Below the pieces are notes generated by a model that saw nothing but the letters and a program-made list of their open reading frames with translations, did no database searches and had not been told where the DNA came from. Shown here piece by piece: positions 1 through 13,323 of a stretch of DNA of 64,000 nt. Origin of the DNA: Clavelina lepadiformis (Eukaryota; Chordata; Ascidiacea; Aplousobranchia; Clavelinidae); NCBI RefSeq assembly GCF_947623445.1, contig NC_135240.1, positions 23,684,001-23,748,000 on the forward strand. The letters are read 5' to 3'. Numbering within the stretch: the first letter of the stretch is position 1; every line of letters begins with the position of its first letter. Made by a program: the position numbers and the translations under genes.

Positions 1-246
1 TTACCTGCTGTTTTGGCGTTTGATGGTTCTGATAATTTTCTGATTAGACAAACTAAAACTACTCCTGATAAGATTTTTCAGGATTAAGCTGTTATTTGCA
101 AGGATTTTCGACCAAAAACCGCACACTGATGCACGAAGCTTTAAGCATCTTGTTTGCAGACAAAGATAACCTTGTTGCAAAGTCAGAATATTTTTGTATA
201 TCTTCTCAACTGAGCTGGTTACAGACCTCGCATTCACTAGCGACAT
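1..246 (-). CDS. possible 5' coding exon, cut by the window edge
   Basis: An open frame of 81 codons starts at an ATG at 244-246 on the minus strand and runs to the left edge. There the sequence reads CAGCAG followed by GTAA, which fits a splice donor. The peptide is basic and rich in Ser, Leu and Asn (it begins MSLVNARSV) and contains no motif I recognise. It could be the first exon of a gene lying mostly outside the window, with a mitochondrial-type N-terminus, or simply a chance frame. The only support is the open frame plus the donor-like end. Confidence 0.2.
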   Translation of the reverse strand: MSLVNARSVTSSVEKIYKNILTLQQGYLCLQTRCLKLRASVCGFWSKILANNSLILKNLIRSSFSLSNQKIIRTIKRQNSR

Positions 247-3130
247 TTAACTAAACTTTATCTCAATCTTTCTGAAAATTTCCCCGAACAATTATCATAA
301 TCATTCGCCTAACTATACAGGCGGGGGGACTACAACCTAACATTAGGTTCTAATCTTAATCTTACCATTTACGAACGGCATATAACTCGGAGCAATCCAA
401 TAAAGTCTAGGCCTAAAGGCTAAAATGTGTGATTAATTGCCATATTAGACATAACGCTGGCTTTGTTGTTTTCAAAACCCATCTGTGCTTCGTTTGATAA
501 AAGCGCTCCTTTAAATAATCCAGACGGGAAGCGAGAAAAAAGAAAAGACGCCGCGCAATCATCCGGTTCAAAAATAGCGGATGCAAAATAGTACTCACTT
601 ATGGAAGTGCAAGTTTCCGTTGTGTGATGCTCTGTTAATTTCTGGGACGTCATATTAAGTACGCGTATGCGCTCTCCTTACAGTTTCGCCAACGGACAGA
701 ATAGAGTTTTGTGACGTGATCACACGTCATAAACGGAACGGTTCAAAACGAAAAAGTGACGCCATAATGCTTTTTTAATACAAGTTGTCATTCGTTATTT
801 GATTGATTGCCTTTTACGGTGTAAGCTCGACGGAGTTTTCGGCAGAACAAAAATACAAATCAACTGGCAACAAACGTCAAAGCGTAATACACATAACGAA
901 TAAAATTTCTAAAAATAATCACCCGACGTATCTCCAGCATGCAGCTTTCTCACGAAACATTTTTGCAGCAGAATTCGAAATCTTTCGCCTATAATAATAA
1001 AAGCGCATGCTGCAGCACGTTTCAAGCGTCAGCGCTTCCGTTTAAGCTTTTGTGCACAAAGTCTATGATGCTTTTATGCTGGTGGAATTTTTACACATTT
1101 CCATTCTTCAGCGGTATGCGTCATTATATCTTGAACGTTTTACTACTATACGTTAAACTGTTACGATTTGCGATTAAACGCGACAAATTTTATTTCAAGA
1201 ATCGCTGTTTGCATTTTCGTGTGTACTGTGTCTGCTGCAGCGATAGGCTTGGACACTAATTAGTGGGTTATATATAATTATATTATAAAATAGACGTTTA
1301 TGTATGTAGTTTTTTTTCATTGAAAATATGCTACGTCTATACGACAGACACGAAAAATAACGAAATTAAAGAGAAATTATAAACCGGAGACGACGTTCAA
1401 TTTCGACAATCTTTAAAAAGAATGCAGCGCTGAACCAATCAAAAAGTTAACGCACGTTTTCCAGAACTCGACGTCAAAGCGTCTAAAAGATAATGCCGGA
1501 TGCTTTGCAATGCCACGAACTTTAAACTTTTTGTTTTCAAAAATTGAAAATATTTTAGGAGTTAAAAACTGTGACATTTGAATTTTATCTATTTTTCGCA
1601 TGCGATAAAGGGCCTTTTGGCACCGTTTTCCTGCGCTAATATTTACTACTACACAGTATAGACGTTATGCTATTAAGACAAAAATGTCTTTTGACAGAAA
1701 AAGGGTTTATTTTCACAAAAGCTTGCTTATTTTTAAACGAAATCGAGACATGTAACGTAAACAAATTCCGCGAAAATCGCTGGTTTTCTACTAAAATGTC
1801 ACGTGGTTTGCACGGGGACGGCAAAGTCCGAGACATTTTGAAGACGTAATATTGTCAGAGTTCCAACAAGAATTATAAGTTCCTTTATACCTGCAAATAT
1901 TTCCAGTAAATGGCCGTTATCGTCTATGATATTTCAGACTTCCATTAAATGTGGTACTTTGGTGAGCATTTGTGCTGTCTAATATCACGAATATTTTGAG
2001 TACGTCGAGGCATCGTATCGGGTTGAACTCTGCGAATAAAGCCACACTGGCGATTTTTTGAGCCAAAAACGCAATTAAAAACCACTTTTTATCAGAAATT
2101 TGCATTTTTCTTTCAAATTTTAGCACACGACACTTGTAACATCGTGCCTTGAATTTATAGCATCTATAGCGTATATCGGATGCATTATGCTTTTGTAAAT
2201 CGGCCAACATGTGTTTTTGAACCTAAATTTAACCGTGAGTCAGAATTTGGTTCAAATGCTATAATATTAAACTATGCCCGATTAATACTATAACGAACTA
2301 AAAATGGCATCATTTAAGTAAAGTGCGCATAATTATTTCGTATTTTGTAAAGGTCGCCGATTGTAAATTAAATTTCACCAACGTCATATACTTGCCACAT
2401 TTTTCGACTTCTCACGGCATTTTACAAACTGCCGAATCACGATATATGGGTATAGATTATAAAAAAATATTGCTTACACAAGCACATCTATAAAAGGTAA
2501 AGGATCTATAAAGACTTGGATTTTCAAAAAAATAGTCCGAAATTTTTCTTCGGTGATTTCCGGTGTGACACAAATCACTTGCGATAGTAAAATTGGGGAA
2601 TCACCGGGTTCTTTGGTCTTCGACAAAAATTAGGGTCCATCTCACGTATTTATAACGTATTTCGAAAAAGGAATCAAAATATAAAAACGTGAGTTTACAC
2701 AATAACTGCGAATAAAACATGGACTTTAAAGAAGATCTTCCCCACAAATAAATAAAATTCTTTTTTGGGCTTTTGAGTTCTTTTTTGAAATATCGGTGTG
2801 AAAGCCAATTGTAAACCTCATGTAAGATACACAGTTCTCCTATACGTCATATAAAATATCAAATCTTTTAAAAGCATCATTGTATTTTGCACGAATCAGA
2901 TAGCGATTGATTTTAAAGATTGTATAAGTATAGCTTTTATAGGCCGTATAATTCACAAGAGTTGATTGATAAATTGATAACATGCGGTAAGGCAATGTAT
3001 TTGGTCGAAATTAAAGACCGGGGTTTATAAGATTTACGTCAAAGAAAGCAAAAATGTCGTTTTCAAGGTCAAATTTTGCCGCATTAGCAAATTAGACTAG
3101 AATCATCACAAAATTGACATAAGATCGTCA
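247..3130. other. intergenic, no gene recognised
   Basis: AT-rich sequence with only short open frames that resemble no family. The frame at 420-653 on the minus strand (77 codons from ATG) has a fairly protein-like composition, but I see no homology or splice partner. The stretch lies downstream of the first ADA gene, whose stop codon is at 3131-3133. Apart from the CRE/ATF-like site cluster near 640-765, I see nothing specific in it. Confidence 0.4.
640..765. promoter_or_regulatory. cluster of CRE/ATF-like TGACG sites
   Basis: Three TGACG-type motifs fall within about 120 bp: GACGTCAT near 646-653, the inverted pair TGACGTG-ATCA-CACGTCA at 712-729, and GTGACGCCA near 755-763. These resemble bZIP (CREB/ATF/XBP1) binding sites. 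The inverted arrangement at 712-729 is nearly a perfect palindrome. A role in a promoter for flanking open frames is inference, since no transcript start can be seen. Confidence 0.3.
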
Positions 3131-6100
3131 TTAACTGTAATAAGCCTCGTTGAATTCTTTTATAAGTCGATGCTTTACCGATTCTTCGCAAAAGGCCGAT
3201 TTCAATGCATTCAGATTCTAAAAATTTAATTATCATTATTATCAGCAGTTTTGACTTAAATGCCAGCGGTGGGCTAAGTTTTCACATCTCCATCAAATAT
3301 ATCACTATTTCTGCGCTCATTTGATTCTAATCTACGTCTAACTTGTGATCGAGCATATAAATACGTGAAAATAATTATAAGATTAATGTCTTCCGGGAAA
3401 ACTTTTTGACTAAGGTGAAACGGTCCTCATTATGTAAACTCTGAGGTTATCTTTACGTTAAATCAACCAAAGATTATATAACCTTTATATAAACTCACTG
3501 TCACAGTTACGCTTATTGCTTAAAAAATGTTCATTAAATCCATGACAAGTTTATTAGTTATTGCTTTACCTATATTAGGAAAATATGTTTTGACTGAAGT
3601 CTTTTGATATGTGTATAAATAAGCTTATACAAGATATAAGATTGCCAGGGTGTCGGTAGACTCACCAATGTTTTTATTTCCTCATTTGTGAAGCGAAGAG
3701 TTGATCTGGCCATGAAGTAATCATCCAACAGAGTTGTGTGGTGTATGCCAGGGTTGTCCGTACTTAAAGAGAAGTTAACTTTGTCCTTCATGAACCTGTC
3801 CAAGCAGTGAAAGGAGCTTTTTTGTAAGTCAATGATTGGGAAAACAAAGAAATCAATAAGGGTATACAGTTTCATGTAAAAGTCCAGTATAAGGACACAA
3901 ACTTAGTGTACAAAAAAGTATTTTAAGTGATTTTACTTTGAAAATGCATCGTCAGAAAGAGCAAAACGTCATTTTAGACTCAAGTTAAACTCAAATTATG
4001 TTTGATTTAGCTGCTAAAATGCAAGCTTGCAAGCTATCGATGAATTAACCCCCAATCCAAAAAATAACAGAAATGAATTAGTTAAGAGAAACACACACAT
4101 GATGCCACCTTTTGAAACATGTACACTGCATTCATCTTATAAAAGGTTACGTAGGTAACAGTTGACTTACGGTGTTTGATGAAAACCTCAGTAGACAAAT
4201 TACACAGTATGCATTTAGCCCGAAGTCGTTCAAGGTTCAGCAATTCGCACTGCTGGTAAATTTTCTACGCGTAGACAACTTGCACGAAATATACCTTTTA
4301 GCGGGATGCAAATTTAGATCTGGTTTCACTGACGCAGTAAAATTACTGGAAAGTGGGCAAACTTCGATGTGAATGTTTTTCTCTTTCGTCTCCGTATAAA
4401 TTTCTTCATCATCAACAACATGATATCCGTGGCCAATTCGGGTGGCATGCAACAAATTTATCGCCTGCAAAAAATGTGGCGAACTACTGAATTAATTCTT
4501 ATTAAAATCGAGGGTTATTACACCGTTTTTGATCTCATGTTCTTCAGGTGGAGAAAGTTTGAAAATTCTGGTCTTAAAATTTACCGTTTTGACTTCCGCC
4601 GCTGGTCCAGCCTCTCCAGCATGTACCGTCACGTGAATGCCTTTGTCTTTGCAGAACTTCAAACAAAAAAACATTTATAGGAAGAAAGAAAGTTTAAAAA
4701 TCAATTGCAAAAATAACTTTGTATGCGTTTGATAATATGCCTACAAATTACTTTTTGGGGCTTACCTAATAAATTACTGTGTGGAATAAATGTTCTTGTG
4801 CTTTATGTTATACCTGAAAGGCTTGAACGTGTTTTTCAATGGGTATTTGTCCTTCGTGACCGGTCCCAGCAATATCAATCGCCACCACACCTCTGTCTGA
4901 AAACTCGTTGCAAAATTGGGCAATCTCTGTTGACCAATCTGCAAGAAGTCAAAGCTGAGTTGTATTAAGGAAGTATTATTGATTTGTTTGGTTGATATTA
5001 ACCAATGCAACATGCAAATATGAGGTACCAAGTGATGGAAAATTTACCAGGTAAGGACAGGATACAGCACAGAATAAATCGAACTTCGATGTTGAAATCT
5101 TTCTGCGCCTGGAGCCCTGCTTCACACACCACTTCTACGACCTCTCGCGGTGAAATATTTCCCCTAAAAGAAATATCCATGAACGATTTCAGTAAAACCA
5201 ATTGAAGAAACTTTTTTGAGTACACATTTTGTTAAGACTTTTATAGCAAAGAGAAAGATTGCAATAATTTCATCTTATTAACATTGAAAAAAGTTGCATC
5301 TTCTGAACAAGTTAATCAAAACCAATTTAGGCGAGTGTTAAAAAATATATCTGAAAATGTGGCAAGGTACAAAACAACTTGGCCCCAGCCTATACGCCAC
5401 GCTCACTTTCCAATGCTGTGAGCAATGGGTGCGACGTCATGATCGGCGAGTAGATGAGGTGAATATCTAAATTCAATGTATCTTATGCCTTGCTTGGCTT
5501 TGTCTTCTATTGCCTCACGTGTCATACGAGCTATGGCCTCACGATCACCACTAAAATAAGATTTCTATTAATGGAAGAGCAAGGATACAACTCTTATTGA
5601 TTGCATCTTACGCAAAGACAGGGCAAAATGTGAGAAACATCATCAGGTATTCGTGGAGGCTCTTCTTGCGTTGACTGACGCAGCATTTGTTGACGAGTTC
5701 TTGCGGATCGTACGTAGGTAACTTCACTTGACGCAATCTTAAAGCAACTCGATTGGTTAAAACGTTTGTAACAAACTAATCTAATAGGAGTCCAACAATG
5801 ACTATTGACTACTGTATATCCGGTACCTACTTTGCTAGTTCTATGACCGTATCAATTCTGAAGCACCCATCCAAATGACAGTGAAGCTCTGCCTATATAA
5901 CCAAAAAGAGGACATGAAAAGTAAGTAAACTTTTAAAGTAGCATGTAGCCCTATAGCGTAGACTGTAGACACTTTTACACTTGAACTGGCTTGACGTAGC
6001 CCGTAGCAAAGTCTATAGCGTGAGTGTAACCTGGAAAACCAGTGAGAAATCATGCTCAAACACACTGAAAATCCGTGTTTTCATTAACTGCGTGTCTCTT

Positions 6101-6463
6101 GTTTACTACACTGCGAGGCTGACATTTGCTCAATCAGTTGACCGTGTTTTACTGCTGCAAATAGGCCTACATTGATTAAAGAAAGTGACTATTTCACCGT
6201 AAGTAAGTCACGCAGCCCGTTGTTAGAGATGGGGTTATGGTAGGAGAACGGCTATGCAAAAAGTTGATTTTAGCTATTGGTGGTTTTGTTGCAGTTAGAA
6301 TTAGATCAAAAGGTAGATTTTGGTTACTATGTTATAACATTTAATTTAGGTTAACAACAAACTGTGAAAAATAGCTTTAAACGCACGATTTTTTCCCATG
6401 AAATAGTGGCAGCTTTGATTAGATTACCTTAGGAAAGTCAAAATCCTTTAACTTCGCCTCCAT
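3131..6463 (-). CDS. ADA: adenosine deaminase, copy 1 (ten exons)
   Basis: Cytosolic-type adenosine deaminase (adenosine to inosine, purine salvage). Exons on the minus strand: 6428-6463, 5831-5892, 5612-5737, 5407-5550, 5048-5163, 4814-4938, 4585-4656, 4295-4464, 3666-3816, 3131-3217. Phases join to 362 codons, matching the ~363 residues of vertebrate ADA; there is no signal peptide, unlike the secreted ADGF/ADA2 family. Zinc ligands and catalytic residues are visible: ELHCHLDG (H16, H18), VHAGEAG (H215, E218), RIGHGYH (H239) and STDNP (D304). The residue after D304 is Asn, where human ADA and copy 2 have a second Asp (SLNTDDP, D296). The start ATG is followed by twelve residues ending DFPK, as at the start of copy 2. 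Copy 2 lies directly upstream in tandem. Exon borders may be off by a base or two. Confidence 0.9.
6190..6415. repeat. dispersed repeat, copy in ADA copy-1 intron 1
   Basis: The same sequence recurs in the same orientation near 16840-17035. Shared stretches include TCAAAAGGTAGATTT, AACTGTGAAAAATAGCTTT and TGAAATAGTGGCAG, separated by small gaps. It has no coding potential, and neither terminal inverted repeats nor a poly-A tail are evident, so the class (SINE fragment or MITE) is unknown. Confidence 0.55.
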
Positions 6464-8486
6464 TATTGCGGTTTGAGTTTAAAGTTGCCGTTGCTTTTGA
6501 TTATTCCTCTACTTAACAGCACAAAATTCCTAACCCGTGCCAACCCTAAAATCATACAATCAATACTTGTTCCTTACAACACACGAACAGTTTCACCAGT
6601 TTCAAATTGTTTGAGTCAACAAAAAAAGCAGTTGACGAGTAACACCCCATCATCACCATACCTGACTATCAATGAAAACGTCGTGTACTAGAATTGCTGC
6701 ACTAGCAGCCTTGAGCCAGTTCATGGAAATAGTGCACCACAGACGACCTTTGCGCTCATAGCCTCTCATACAACTAGGTTACAAAAGTTTTCCATTTTTC
6801 AGCCTATTATGCAACATCTTAGGAGAATGGCATATACAATGATATTGAGCAACCCGACAAAGCGAGTATAGGCACGAAAGCTTTAACCAAGAAGGATTTT
6901 ATGCAGCTCTGCGAAAGTCGTTCCTCGAAAGGGCAATTCAATTTAAACTTGTATTTATTAGCGTTGTCGTCATGGAAACCACCACATAATTGTATATCCC
7001 TTAGTAAACTGCAGAGGGTCAAGACAAGCAGGAAGGAAATCAACATAATGGCTATGTACAACACTCCCTATCAACGTGCATAGCGTCTATCTTTAACCGT
7101 TCAAGCATAGTGGGCCTAACTTCAAGCGTGTAGTAGGTTGTTGCAGAATGAAAGTGCTCTAGATTCTAGAATATGATTCAATCTTTCAACTAACGCATCT
7201 TCTGTTTAAATCCTAGTCGCTTTGGTATGCTTGAAGAGTGTTAAAATTCTGAAGACTTGTTTTAAATTAAACACTTGATAAGTTTGTAAATTGACAAGCC
7301 AAGTCTGGTCTTAGGGCTAGGTGAACGTTGTAGCCTGAAATGTAAGGCTTCAGCAAGAAGCATTGTGGAGTGCCTGCACAATGCTTGAAATGCCAAACAA
7401 ACTACAGTAGGCCTGGCAAAAACACGTGGACCACAGCAAGCGAATCGCTTCATGTAAAATACAACCACGAAAGAAAACAATTTCTTATAAATGTTTTGTA
7501 AACAACTGGTTGACGAGCTAAAATTGAAATCGGCGGATGAAACAAAGTGCCGGCCTTGTTTTGACTGTCACTGCTTGCATTGCTTAAATTAACTTCTGTT
7601 GACGTCACTATACATGAACGTCTTGCACCCTGGCAAGCTAAATGCCTTCCTTGTCGAGTCAGCATACGCTGCCATTGAAAATCATGCTTTGCTGTTACTG
7701 GGGACAGGACGTTTGAAAACTTACGCTAACAACTTCCCTTTTTCTATATATTGGCAATGTGAAGTACTGTACCTTGATAAATTAGTCAAACCGGTGTGAG
7801 CCATAAGGTAAATAAACCGATTACACGACGGGTCATCCTTCGACAACACCATATAAGCTTAAATATTAACCATACAATGTGTGGCAAGTCTCAATATAAT
7901 ATGCTTTGATAATAATAAGCTTATTCTTATCACACAGCAATTCTATTCTTATCCCACTTAACGAACAGTAATTTTGTTAGAATAGTTACATTACAAGGAT
8001 GAATAATATAGAAAACGAAGGTATCATAGACGATAGGTTTTAAGTAAATAGGTAACTATAGCTTGTTGTATGACCAGTAGTCCCAAATTTCGTTAAAAAT
8101 TAACCGAAAAAAACTGCAACCAACGCACGATTTTTTAGGTGAATGAAGTCGATCACAAAACTTGTTCGTGCTACAATGTCATGTAATAAGCATCACACGC
8201 CAATAACAACACTTATACCAAAGGTTGTAACTCGGATTGGCAACAGGTGTATTTTCTAAGCACCACGTGAATGTGCAAATGCAAACTTCTGATTTGAAAC
8301 ATGGCCTAGTATTAAAAAGGAAATTACCCTAAGTACGTATCAAAAATTTCTCTGTGCTAATTTTGGCCAAAGCGGATACGTATGTCATTAATTAATATAA
8401 AATAATATTTAACGAGTTTTTCCAGTCAAGTTAGATACGTAATGACGTATAACAGAAGATAAGTGTTGACGTCATCCGACCGGAAT
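6464..8486. other. spacer between the two ADA genes
   Basis: This 2-kb spacer must hold the promoter of ADA copy 1 and the 3' end of copy 2. I see only short chance frames. No clear TATA box near 6464 and no poly(A) signal could be assigned with confidence. Confidence 0.4.
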
Positions 8487-11400
8487 TCAAATCGTTGCTG
8501 TTTCTTCAAGCTCCTTTAAAAGTCGCTGCTTCACTTCATCATCGCAAAAAGCTGATCTTAGGGCGTTGAGATTCTGAATATTGAAGTAAATTCCAAATAA
8601 AATGAAGTCAAAATGTTTAAATTAGGAGCTGCAACATAAAAACAGCGCATGGAGAGGTTGGTCACAAGTACAAGCATAAATTTTAATACAAAAGTCAAAC
8701 ATTTAAAACCAGTATAAGTATAAATATTAAATACCCTACACTTCATATTCAAGCTAAAAAATAGTTTTTATACCAAGACTTTTATTTCGTCATCAGTGAA
8801 GCCAAAGTCGGTCCGAGCCACCGAATAATCCTTGAGCAAAGTTGTGTTCATCATGCCGGGGTCGTCAGAACTTAAAGAAAAATTCACTTTGTCCACCATA
8901 AATCTGTCAACCAAGGCGCTGGTTTAAAAGTGCGTGTTTTGTTTCCCCAAAATTACCCGATTTGGGCTAGTTCTAACTTATAAAGTACAAGAAGTATAAG
9001 ATTTGCATGTGAAACCCCAGCAAGGTAAGGTATCGTGCTCATACTAATTATAAGAAAGACCTCAACAGCGTTTAAATCTGACACTAACTTCTAAAACATC
9101 GCATTTTACTGCTATGATACCTTTTTGCGGGATGTACGGTCATGTCAGCGTTAACAGATGCAGTTAAATAACTGGAAAGTGGACAAACTTCAAAATGAAT
9201 ATCTTTCTCCCTTGCTTCAGTGTAAACATCCTCATCATCAAGAACATGATAACCGTGTCCAATGCGGGTTGCGAACAACGTGTTTATCGCCTTCGAACAA
9301 TACAAAAAGGTTAAAATATTGCGAGCAACGATTCGATAACATAAGTCGAAAATTTTGGTACCAGTCTGTGGTCAACATACGATAATCCATAATTACTGTT
9401 CTTTTTACCTTTCGAACCTCTTCGGCGGGGCCGGCTTCTCCAGCGTGGGCGGTGATGTGAATCCCGTTGTCTTTGCAGAACTTTGAAGCAAAACAGTACA
9501 GAAAATTATTCACAAGTACTGTATTCATAAAACTAGATTTTATACAGTTTATATAAAGGCAGGAAAAGTACAGTGTAGATACCAGATACTGTATTGATAA
9601 TATCAAAACCCAAATAGCCGGGAATTCTCGCGAGTCGCGACTAAGCAATGAAGATACGCATGTTCACCACTACAATAAGTCGCACCTGGAATGCTTTCTG
9701 GTGAGCGTCGATGGGAATTCCCCCTTCGTGGCCGGTACCAGCAATATCTATCGCCACCACACCCCTATCTGAGAATTCTTTACAAAACTGCGCTATCTCC
9801 ATTGACCAGTCTGGTAGGAAATATTAGCAACAGGATTGCATTTACTGTTCCTGCACGTAACCGCACCATGCAACCGTACGAGTTGGACTCCGCAGATATA
9901 TTAAACACCGCGTTTACGTTTATTTACCTGGGTGTGCCAGAATACAGCAGAGAATAAATCGAACTTCGATGTTGAAATCTTTTTGCGCTTGGCGCCCTGC
10001 TTCACACACCACTTCTACGACCTCTCGCGGCGAAATGTGTCCACTTAATAAAACCAAATAGTGTTACGTAAAATCAAATATGCGCTCATCTAAAATGGGG
10101 TATAATCAGGATTGCCATATCGTCCTTATATTGAAGGTCTATGTCTTAGAAAATAATTTTGTCCTTATTTTTATCGTATTTTTAGGCAGAGGTTTCCAGT
10201 TTGGGCATTTCGATACCTTTAGTATACCAGTTTGGACCAAAGAGAGATCAAAATGAAGAACATGCAAATAGCGTCTCTCGTTTTTTTTAGAAACATTAAT
10301 TGCCTTCTCCTGATGAGCACTGTTTAAAGTAGTATTTTTTTTTGTTTCCTAGTGGTCCTTATTTTTAGGTTCAGACCGATGGGAACCCTGGTTATAGTGC
10401 TATACTCGTATTTATTGGGCATACAAATCATACCCATATACAGTAATAATTCAACAATAAATAGTTGGAAATCTATAAATAGAGAACTAAAGCAAATATC
10501 ATATATAGCTTTATACTTGGACCCACGTTTCACTACAGTGAGCATTGGGTGCGACGTCACGATCGGCGAGTAGATGAGGTGAATATCTAAATTCAATGTA
10601 TCTTATGCCTTGCTTGGCTTTGTCTTCTATCGCCTCGCGTGTCATTCGAGCTATGGCTTCTCCACTACCGCTATACAAGATATCACACGTAGTGTCAGTC
10701 TATGAATATGTGAGGATTGACATAGATAGTATCAATGACATACGCAAAGATTGGAGTGAATGTTCTGAACATGAGCAGAAACTCGTGCAAGTTTTTCTTT
10801 CGTGATGTAATGCAGTAATTGTCGGCGAGTTCTTTGGGGTCGTATGTTGGTAGCTTAATCTGGCGATGTCTGTAATTCGAATAGATTGAAATTTAAAGTT
10901 ACTATTTCTTACCTCTTGTACGCCAACATCGTGTTGCGTTATGTAATTAACTTGCTTTGTGTAAAATAAATTGAGGATTAATTAAACTGAATGAATTAAA
11001 CTGCACCGCAAATGTACCTTGCAAGCTCTATGACGGTGCTTATTCGAAAACATCCATCCAGATGGCAATGCAGTTCCACCTAAACATCAGATTCGAACTT
11101 ATATATGATAGCAAACCCGCGGCGCACGTCAGCGTTTCTTAAAAATATTTCGTCCGAAAAATAAGACTAATCAACAACATTTTCAAGCCCCAGAAGTAAC
11201 GTATTTCGGATGGGTTTATGTTCCAAAGCAATTAATAGACAGCTATTCGGCATCGCCGTCTTTGAGACGGTCCTCTTGGGTTCAAATTACAAACCAATGA
11301 TACGAGCGATACTAAGCCTGCCTTATTTCAAACATTAGATAATTATTAGGTATTATAATATCTGATGATGGCACGAACAGGGTATAATATGCAGCCAACA

Positions 11401-11940
11401 TAAACTGAGTTATCAAGCCAGTGGTAGTAATCAAGTCATCATAAAAAGAAGCTACCATACTTTATGAAATAGCAAACAGCAATCAAGTGTGCTTAGGGGT
11501 AGTAGACTTACATGGTAAAATTTTAGACCACCAGCACGCACAAGCGCAGTAACCGCGAGCAAATGAGTGGGGCACACATGATAAAGTCAAAACGACGCCT
11601 TTTTTCAAACAAAAGAAAACCTGCCTGGACTGTTGTTGTTTACCAACAGTTCTTCGTTAGAAATATTTATCTCCGAACAAGCATGTACAACTGGACATTG
11701 CACAAGTTACACAACATTATACATTAACTAGAACTTAAGATACTAAACTAACTGGTGACTTATAAGCCAGCATTTCGTCTACAATTCAGAAACTTAGCAC
11801 TTCAGCCTACTATACTGGTAATTCTACAAGTACCGATATCGGCACTAGCCTGGTAATTTTTAAATTAGTCAAACTTGTTAGCATCAATTGTAGCCTATTA
11901 CCTTGGGAAAATCAAAGTTGTTGCGTTTACAGTCCACCAT
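8487..11940 (-). CDS. ADA: adenosine deaminase, copy 2 (ten exons)
   Basis: Tandem paralogue of the preceding gene with the same ten-exon structure and phases. Exons on the minus strand: 11902-11940, 11018-11079, 10744-10869, 10527-10670, 9928-10043, 9686-9810, 9409-9480, 9121-9290, 8774-8918, 8487-8573, giving 361 codons. The full zinc/catalytic set is present: ELHCHLDG (H17, H19), AHAGEAG (H216, E219), RIGHGYH (H240) and SSDDP (D303, D304), so it looks like a fully competent deaminase. The start is MVDCKRNNFDFPK; exon 4 ends at a GTGGGT donor. Exons 4 and 5 are strikingly close to those of copy 1 at the nucleotide level, including synonymous positions, while exons 1, 9 and 10 and the introns are diverged. 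Intron 4 (10044-10526) is longer than in copy 1 and holds no recognisable gene. Confidence 0.92.
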
Positions 11941-13323
11941 TGTAAAAAATCTTCCACAGATAACTCTTTCACTGTTAGCCTAGCCTACTTAAAGCTTTGA
12001 TTCCTCTTAGGCCTACCCAACGGGAATGCCAGACACGGCTAAACTTCGAAGCAAATGTTTAGCTAGTTTTAATATCCGATGTAACCTATCCCCAACTCCA
12101 AACACTTGTAAATACCTTCCGCGTTATTTTACTGCGCGAGAGCCTGTGTTTGTATTGCTTTTGAAGTAGGCGGTATATAAACGATCAATTACCTGCGAAG
12201 CACCTTAAACGACAAAGTACGAATTGAAATGCCGCTCGCGCTAAATACCTTGAGGGCAGCGGTTATCAATACACGGTGACGTCACAAGCAAGAAAACTCT
12301 GGGTGTGGTAAAAGTGTGAGGAAAAAAAACAGAAAAATTCTTAAAATGCAAAGACAAACAAGATTTTTGTTAACAAGAAGTACCAAGTCACAGTTTCCTG
12401 GTAAAGGGAACTAGTAAACTGGACTATAGCAAATAGGAAAATTTGGGGCGCTAGAAAATTTCAAAACCGGGAAACGTCAAAATAGAATATGCAAAGTATG
12501 AACGTAGCCCAACCATAGATATTACATTACATAGCTATTAGTATTCTATGATTGCAATATATATGGTCCAACAGAATCGAAATTAACCAAAACCAAAATG
12601 TCGCTATGAGGACTTCAGGAAATCAAATCACCTAAAAATTTTTATTTTAGTTTGTTAACCTTCGTTCGGTATTTTTTGGCTTGGCGATTTCGATTTTGTT
12701 TTCCTCAGGCATTAAAGTATTTCCTTTGGACATTTTTAGATCGTAAATACCCGGCTTACTTTTCTCAGGTTCGTTATGTTCAAAGAGGTTCACTTTTCAC
12801 TTAAACATTTAAATCTTTGTGATTCATTGTTTGAAAATGTCCAGTTTGCCTAAATTTTGAGTGCTGGTGGACTTTCAAATCTAGTGGTTACTGGTCACAA
12901 ACCTTTATCCAACTACTTCAGGTAACTGTCTGGTTACATGAGCACTACGTAAGCCGATTGTATTTCAAACATTGCAAAAAAGCAAAACGAGCACAGTAGG
13001 ATAGAGTATGCAAACCCGTATCCAACGCAAAACATTTGTAATTGACAACATGAAACTTTTGAAACATTAAAAACTACAAAAAACTGAATGTACTCGACGT
13101 GGGATGTATTGAATGAAAAGTAAGGAACATAGTAATTAAGCTGCAGACACTATGAAACTGATTTGAAGTTTTACATTTACATTGTATGGTGACCTGCACG
13201 AGGCATAGTCAGAAAAAGAAGCTTGCCTTCCCATACTTTCACAAGTTTTTGATCAAAACATAGCCATAGCTTTGCAAATTAATGAAAGAAAAGTCATGGT
13301 AAATGCTTCAAATTGGAAGCCTA
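11941..13323. other. intergenic between ADA copy 2 and the crotonase gene
   Basis: This 1.4-kb AT-rich stretch contains the 5' flank of ADA copy 2 and the 3' flank of the crotonase-family gene. No open frame with recognisable similarity, no repeat family and no RNA gene was seen. Confidence 0.4.

Noticed and set aside
11250-11300. GGGTTCAAATTAC resembling a tRNA B box near an inverted GAGACGG word
   Set aside because: No A box, anticodon arm or acceptor stem could be built around it, so neither a tRNA nor a tRNA-derived SINE is supported.
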